9,533 nt of DNA. Origin: Propionibacteriaceae bacterium (GTDB taxonomy: Bacteria; Actinomycetota; Actinomycetes; Propionibacteriales; Propionibacteriaceae). The notes beneath the pieces are model-generated. The model was not told the origin of the DNA. It did not search any database and saw nothing but the letters and a program-made list of their open reading frames with translations. The stretch covers positions 1-9,533 of the forward strand of contig JAIRRM010000122.1 in NCBI GenBank assembly GCA_031255975.1. Reading direction: 5' to 3'. Position numbers and translations under genes: made by a program. Position 1 is the first letter of the stretch. Every line of letters begins with the position of its first letter. Of this stretch, positions 7,429-9,533 are shown one piece after another.

Positions 7429-7815
7429 CTACTTACCAGTGTCGATGAACTTCGCGGCAAGGAAGCTGACGAACGACACGATCAGCGTGGCGAGCGCCAG
7501 CCCGATCACGCCATCAAACGTCCAGGAGAAGTCGAGGTGCCACGCCAAGCCGAACTGCCGACACACCCAGGCGGTGAGCACCAGCATGGTGGCGTTGATA
7601 ACAAACAGGAACAAGCCGAACGTGAGAAGCACGATGCAGCCGGTGAGCACCTTGAATAATGGGCGCACCACGGCGTTCAATATCCCGAACAGCGCCCCGA
7701 CAATCAGCATAGTGAGGACGCCTCGCACTGACCAGGGATCGTACAGCCACAACTGCGGCAAGATCGCGGTGGCGACCGCGATGGAGATGGCGTTTATGAC
7801 GACGCGCTGCAACAT
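7429..7815 (-). CDS. Phage-holin-family (PF04020-type) four-TM membrane protein
   Basis: A 128-residue integral membrane protein with four predicted helices, roughly residues 4-24, 31-50, 56-84 and 101-122. The stretch [11 protein letters not shown] (47-57) followed by a Gly-rich, very hydrophobic helix with [10 protein letters not shown] (71-80) is the hallmark of the bacterial Phage_holin_4_2 / YvlD-like family. Despite the name, these are widespread chromosomal proteins of unknown function and not evidence of a prophage; no phage genes are nearby. Length is normal for the family. The ATG at 7815 lacks a Shine-Dalgarno, but TAAACT ends 7 bases upstream, as for two other genes here. It is transcribed away from the OTC gene, with 192 bp between their starts. 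Confidence 0.87.
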   Translation of the reverse strand: MLQRVVINAISIAVATAILPQLWLYDPWSVRGVLTMLIVGALFGILNAVVRPLFKVLTGCIVLLTFGLFLFVINATMLVLTAWVCRQFGLAWHLDFSWTFDGVIGLALATLIVSFVSFLAAKFIDTGK

Positions 7816-7822
7816 GGCTCAG

Positions 7823-7828
7823 AGTTTA
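7823..7828 (-). promoter_or_regulatory. Candidate -10 box for a leaderless holin-family transcript
   Basis: TAAACT on the minus strand fits TANNNT and ends 7 bases before the ATG at 7815. The intervening bases contain no convincing ribosome site. No clear -35 is seen. The arrangement matches the one in front of the S51-like and hydrolase genes. Confidence 0.4.
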
Positions 7829-7967
7829 CCCGGTATTCGTTCCATCACCGGCTGGGCTTGTCGAAGCGTTGCGCTAACTTTGCAAACCCCCCTCCCTTTC
7901 AGAGGAAACTCCGCTGGCGAAGACGGCAAAATATGAGCCGCGCGGCGCGGCAACACCGCTGCCACGC

Positions 7968-7973
7968 TAGGCT
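7968..7973 (+). promoter_or_regulatory. Possible -10 box of the OTC-racemase operon
   Basis: TAGGCT on the plus strand, 34 bases before the OTC start codon, fits TANNNT and would give a leader of roughly 28 bases carrying the GAAGGG ribosome site (7993-7998). No -35 match is found. I searched 7816-7967 by eye for an arginine-repressor-like palindrome and saw none that convinced me. Confidence 0.25.
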
Positions 7974-8007
7974 GAGGACTCCCTCACCTGACGAAGGGCG
8001 CGATCTG

Positions 8008-9024
8008 ATGAATCTTCACGGCAGACATTTCCTGAAGGAACTCGACTTCACCGCGGCCGAGTGGCAGTACCTGATCGAGCTGGCGCGCGAACTGAAACGC
8101 GAGCGAGCCACCGGGATGGAACGGCAGCGCCTGATTGGCAAGTCGATCGCACTCATCTTCGAGAAGACCAGCACCCGTACCCGCTGCGCCTTCGAGGTGG
8201 GGGCACACGAGCAGGGCGCATACACTACGTACCTCGACCCGACGTCATCTCAACTCGGACACAAAGAGTCGGTGGCCGACACGGCACGGGTACTGGGGCG
8301 GATGTTCCATGGCATCGAATATCGCGGTTTCGGGCAGCAGCGCGTGGAGGAGTTGGCCGCGTACGCCGGAGTGCCGGTGTGGAACGGGTTGACAGACGAA
8401 TGGCACCCCACCCAGATGCTCGCAGACCAACTCACCATGCTGGAACACTCCCCCGGCAAGACGTTGGCCGACATCAAATTGGCGTACGTCGGTGACGCGC
8501 GCAGCAATGTCGGCAACTCAGTGCTAATCAGCGGCGCGTTGATGGGCATGGAGGTACGCATCATCTCCCCCGCCGAACTGCAACCATCGCCACAGGTGTT
8601 GGATGCCGCCACCCGGCTCACCGGCGATAACACCGCGGAATTGCATATTAGCGACGACCTGGAAGCCGTATCCGGGGTGGATTTCATCTACACCGATGTA
8701 TGGGTGTCGATGGGCGAACCGAAAGAACTGTGGCGCGAACGACTGGAACTGCTACGCCCGTACCAGGTGAACGCCGCGCTGCTGCGCCGTAGCGGGAACC
8801 CCGACATTAAGGTGCTGCACTGCCTCCCCGCGTACCACGACCTTGACACCGAGATCGGTCGCCAACTGCACGCCGAAACCGGTATGAACGAGTTCGAGAT
8901 CGCTCACGACGTGTTCGAGCGGCACGCAGACATCATCTTCGCGCAAGCCGAGAACCGAATGCACACCATCAAGGCCGTGATGGTCGCCACCCTGGAGGAC
9001 GTGCCGCCCTCCGTCTCCGAGTAG
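8008..9024 (+). CDS. Ornithine carbamoyltransferase, long form
   Basis: Joins carbamoyl phosphate and ornithine to citrulline, or runs in reverse in the arginine deiminase route. The 338 residues contain the carbamoyl-phosphate motif STRTR (55-59), Arg106, HPTQ (133-136), the ornithine-binding region with Asp230 and SMGE (234-237), HCLP (271-274) with Cys272, and Arg317 in [12 protein letters not shown]. All active-site landmarks are intact. Length and C-terminal half ([24 protein letters not shown]) resemble the ArcB / E. coli ArgF group rather than the ~305-residue anabolic ArgF usual in actinobacteria, so argF versus arcB is left open. The start at 8008 is supported by GAAGGG 9 bases upstream and by the fit to relatives; an upstream open frame of 50 codons is discarded. 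The racemase gene follows after 13 bp. Confidence 0.95.
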   Translation: MNLHGRHFLKELDFTAAEWQYLIELARELKRERATGMERQRLIGKSIALIFEKTSTRTRCAFEVGAHEQGAYTTYLDPTSSQLGHKESVADTARVLGRMFHGIEYRGFGQQRVEELAAYAGVPVWNGLTDEWHPTQMLADQLTMLEHSPGKTLADIKLAYVGDARSNVGNSVLISGALMGMEVRIISPAELQPSPQVLDAATRLTGDNTAELHISDDLEAVSGVDFIYTDVWVSMGEPKELWRERLELLRPYQVNAALLRRSGNPDIKVLHCLPAYHDLDTEIGRQLHAETGMNEFEIAHDVFERHADIIFAQAENRMHTIKAVMVATLEDVPPSVSE

Positions 9025-9037
9025 GATTCCCTATATC

Positions 9038-9533
9038 GTGCTTTACCAAACGTACGCGCGAGTGAATCTGCGCAACCTCAAACACAATCTTCAGGGTATC
9101 CGGGAACATGTCGGCGATCTGAAGGTGCTGTTCGCCGTCAAGGCGAATGCCTACGGGCATGGTGCCGTCGAAGTGGCGAAGTTCGTACAGGATGAGAAGC
9201 TGGTCGACTGGCTCGGCGTGGCGACGGTGCCGGAGGGCATCGAGCTACGCGAAGCCGGGGTACAGCTGCCGATCATGAAGTTCACACCGTCGTTCCGCGA
9301 CGAATTGAGCGCCGCAATTGAGCACAACCTGTCGCTCACCGTGGTGGACGAGGCCACCATAAGCGAAGCTAGCGAGGTCGCCGCAGAACTGGGTACCACC
9401 GCCGATGTGCAGTTGGCCATCGACACCGGAATGCGCCGCGTCGGCTGCCCGCCGGAGCACGCCGTGAAGCTGGCACAGCTTTTATCCGACGACCCGAACC
9501 TGTATTTCGAGGGCGTATTCACCCACCTACCCA
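9038..9533 (+). CDS. Alanine racemase-fold PLP enzyme, 3' end cut by the window
   Basis: The first 165 codons of a fold-III PLP racemase; the reading frame is open at the window edge. VKANAYGHG (34-42) contains the PLP-binding Lys35 and Tyr39, and IDTGMRRVG (128-136) carries the Arg near the PLP phenolic oxygen. Alanine racemases make D-alanine for peptidoglycan. In canonical enzymes this second motif reads K-x-D-T-G-M, the Lys being carbamylated to hold a substrate-binding Arg; here that position is Ala127. Some broad-specificity racemases also lack it, so alanine is not assured as substrate. The GTG start at 9038 lies 13 bp after the OTC stop, with only a weak AGGA (9023-9026) before it, overlapping that stop; translational coupling is plausible. 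The C-terminal barrel-domain catalytic Tyr lies outside the window. Confidence 0.88.
   Translation, partial: MLYQTYARVNLRNLKHNLQGIREHVGDLKVLFAVKANAYGHGAVEVAKFVQDEKLVDWLGVATVPEGIELREAGVQLPIMKFTPSFRDELSAAIEHNLSLTVVDEATISEASEVAAELGTTADVQLAIDTGMRRVGCPPEHAVKLAQLLSDDPNLYFEGVFTHLP

Noticed and set aside
7429..7815. Prophage or lysis module suggested by the holin-family name
   Set aside because: PF04020-type proteins are common chromosomal membrane proteins. No endolysin, structural, integrase or other phage gene is present.
7858..8007. 50-codon N-terminal extension of OTC
   Set aside because: The Arg-rich sequence matches no OTC. The ATG at 8008 has a ribosome site and gives the normal family length and start.

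Overview
The window looks like chromosome of a high-GC Gram-positive bacterium (Actinomycetota). The DNA is GC-rich by eye. The proteins have actinobacterial character: an enolase next to a long-form MazG, an MprAB-like two-component system and a SurA-N-type lipoprotein ending in an NPRYGxWD-like motif. Several genes also seem to start right after a TANNNT hexamer, as leaderless actinobacterial genes do. I cannot name the genus; Glycomycetales or Micromonosporales relatives are only a guess.

Layout, left to right. Positions 1-293 hold no convincing gene, only an AT-rich stretch and two small hairpins. From 294 to 7815 every gene is on the minus strand. In transcription order, right to left, they are: a four-TM phage-holin-family membrane protein (7815-7429); a peptidase S51/type-1-amidotransferase-like protein whose catalytic positions look lost (7225-6392); an OmpR-family response regulator (6314-5628) and its histidine kinase (5589-4183); a SurA-N-like lipoprotein (4115-3612) overlapping mazG (3615-2917) by ATGA; enolase eno (2863-1574); and an HSL-type alpha/beta hydrolase (1274-294). 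To the right, divergent from the holin-family gene, a long-form ornithine carbamoyltransferase (8008-9024) is followed after 13 bp by an alanine-racemase-fold gene cut by the window end (9038-9533).

How the genes fit together. Regulator and kinase form one envelope-stress-type signalling unit. Lipoprotein, mazG and eno look like one operon that pairs an exported folding-factor-like lipoprotein, nucleotide-pool cleaning and glycolysis; this is a known actinobacterial neighbourhood. Here it lacks mfd on one side and the ftsB/DUF501/ppx genes on the other, and sits directly behind the two-component genes. OTC and the racemase appear co-transcribed. The racemase has Ala where canonical alanine racemases carry the carbamylated Lys, so its substrate is open.

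The region is mostly ordinary core metabolism. The points most worth a second look are the apparently dead S51-like protein with a tripeptide-repeat linker, a 9-bp-phased repeat in front of the response regulator, an inverted repeat built around a possible promoter of the lipoprotein-mazG-eno operon, the OTC-racemase pair, and three leaderless-type starts. I found no CRISPR array, insertion sequence, tRNA or rRNA, and no clear undescribed multi-gene system.
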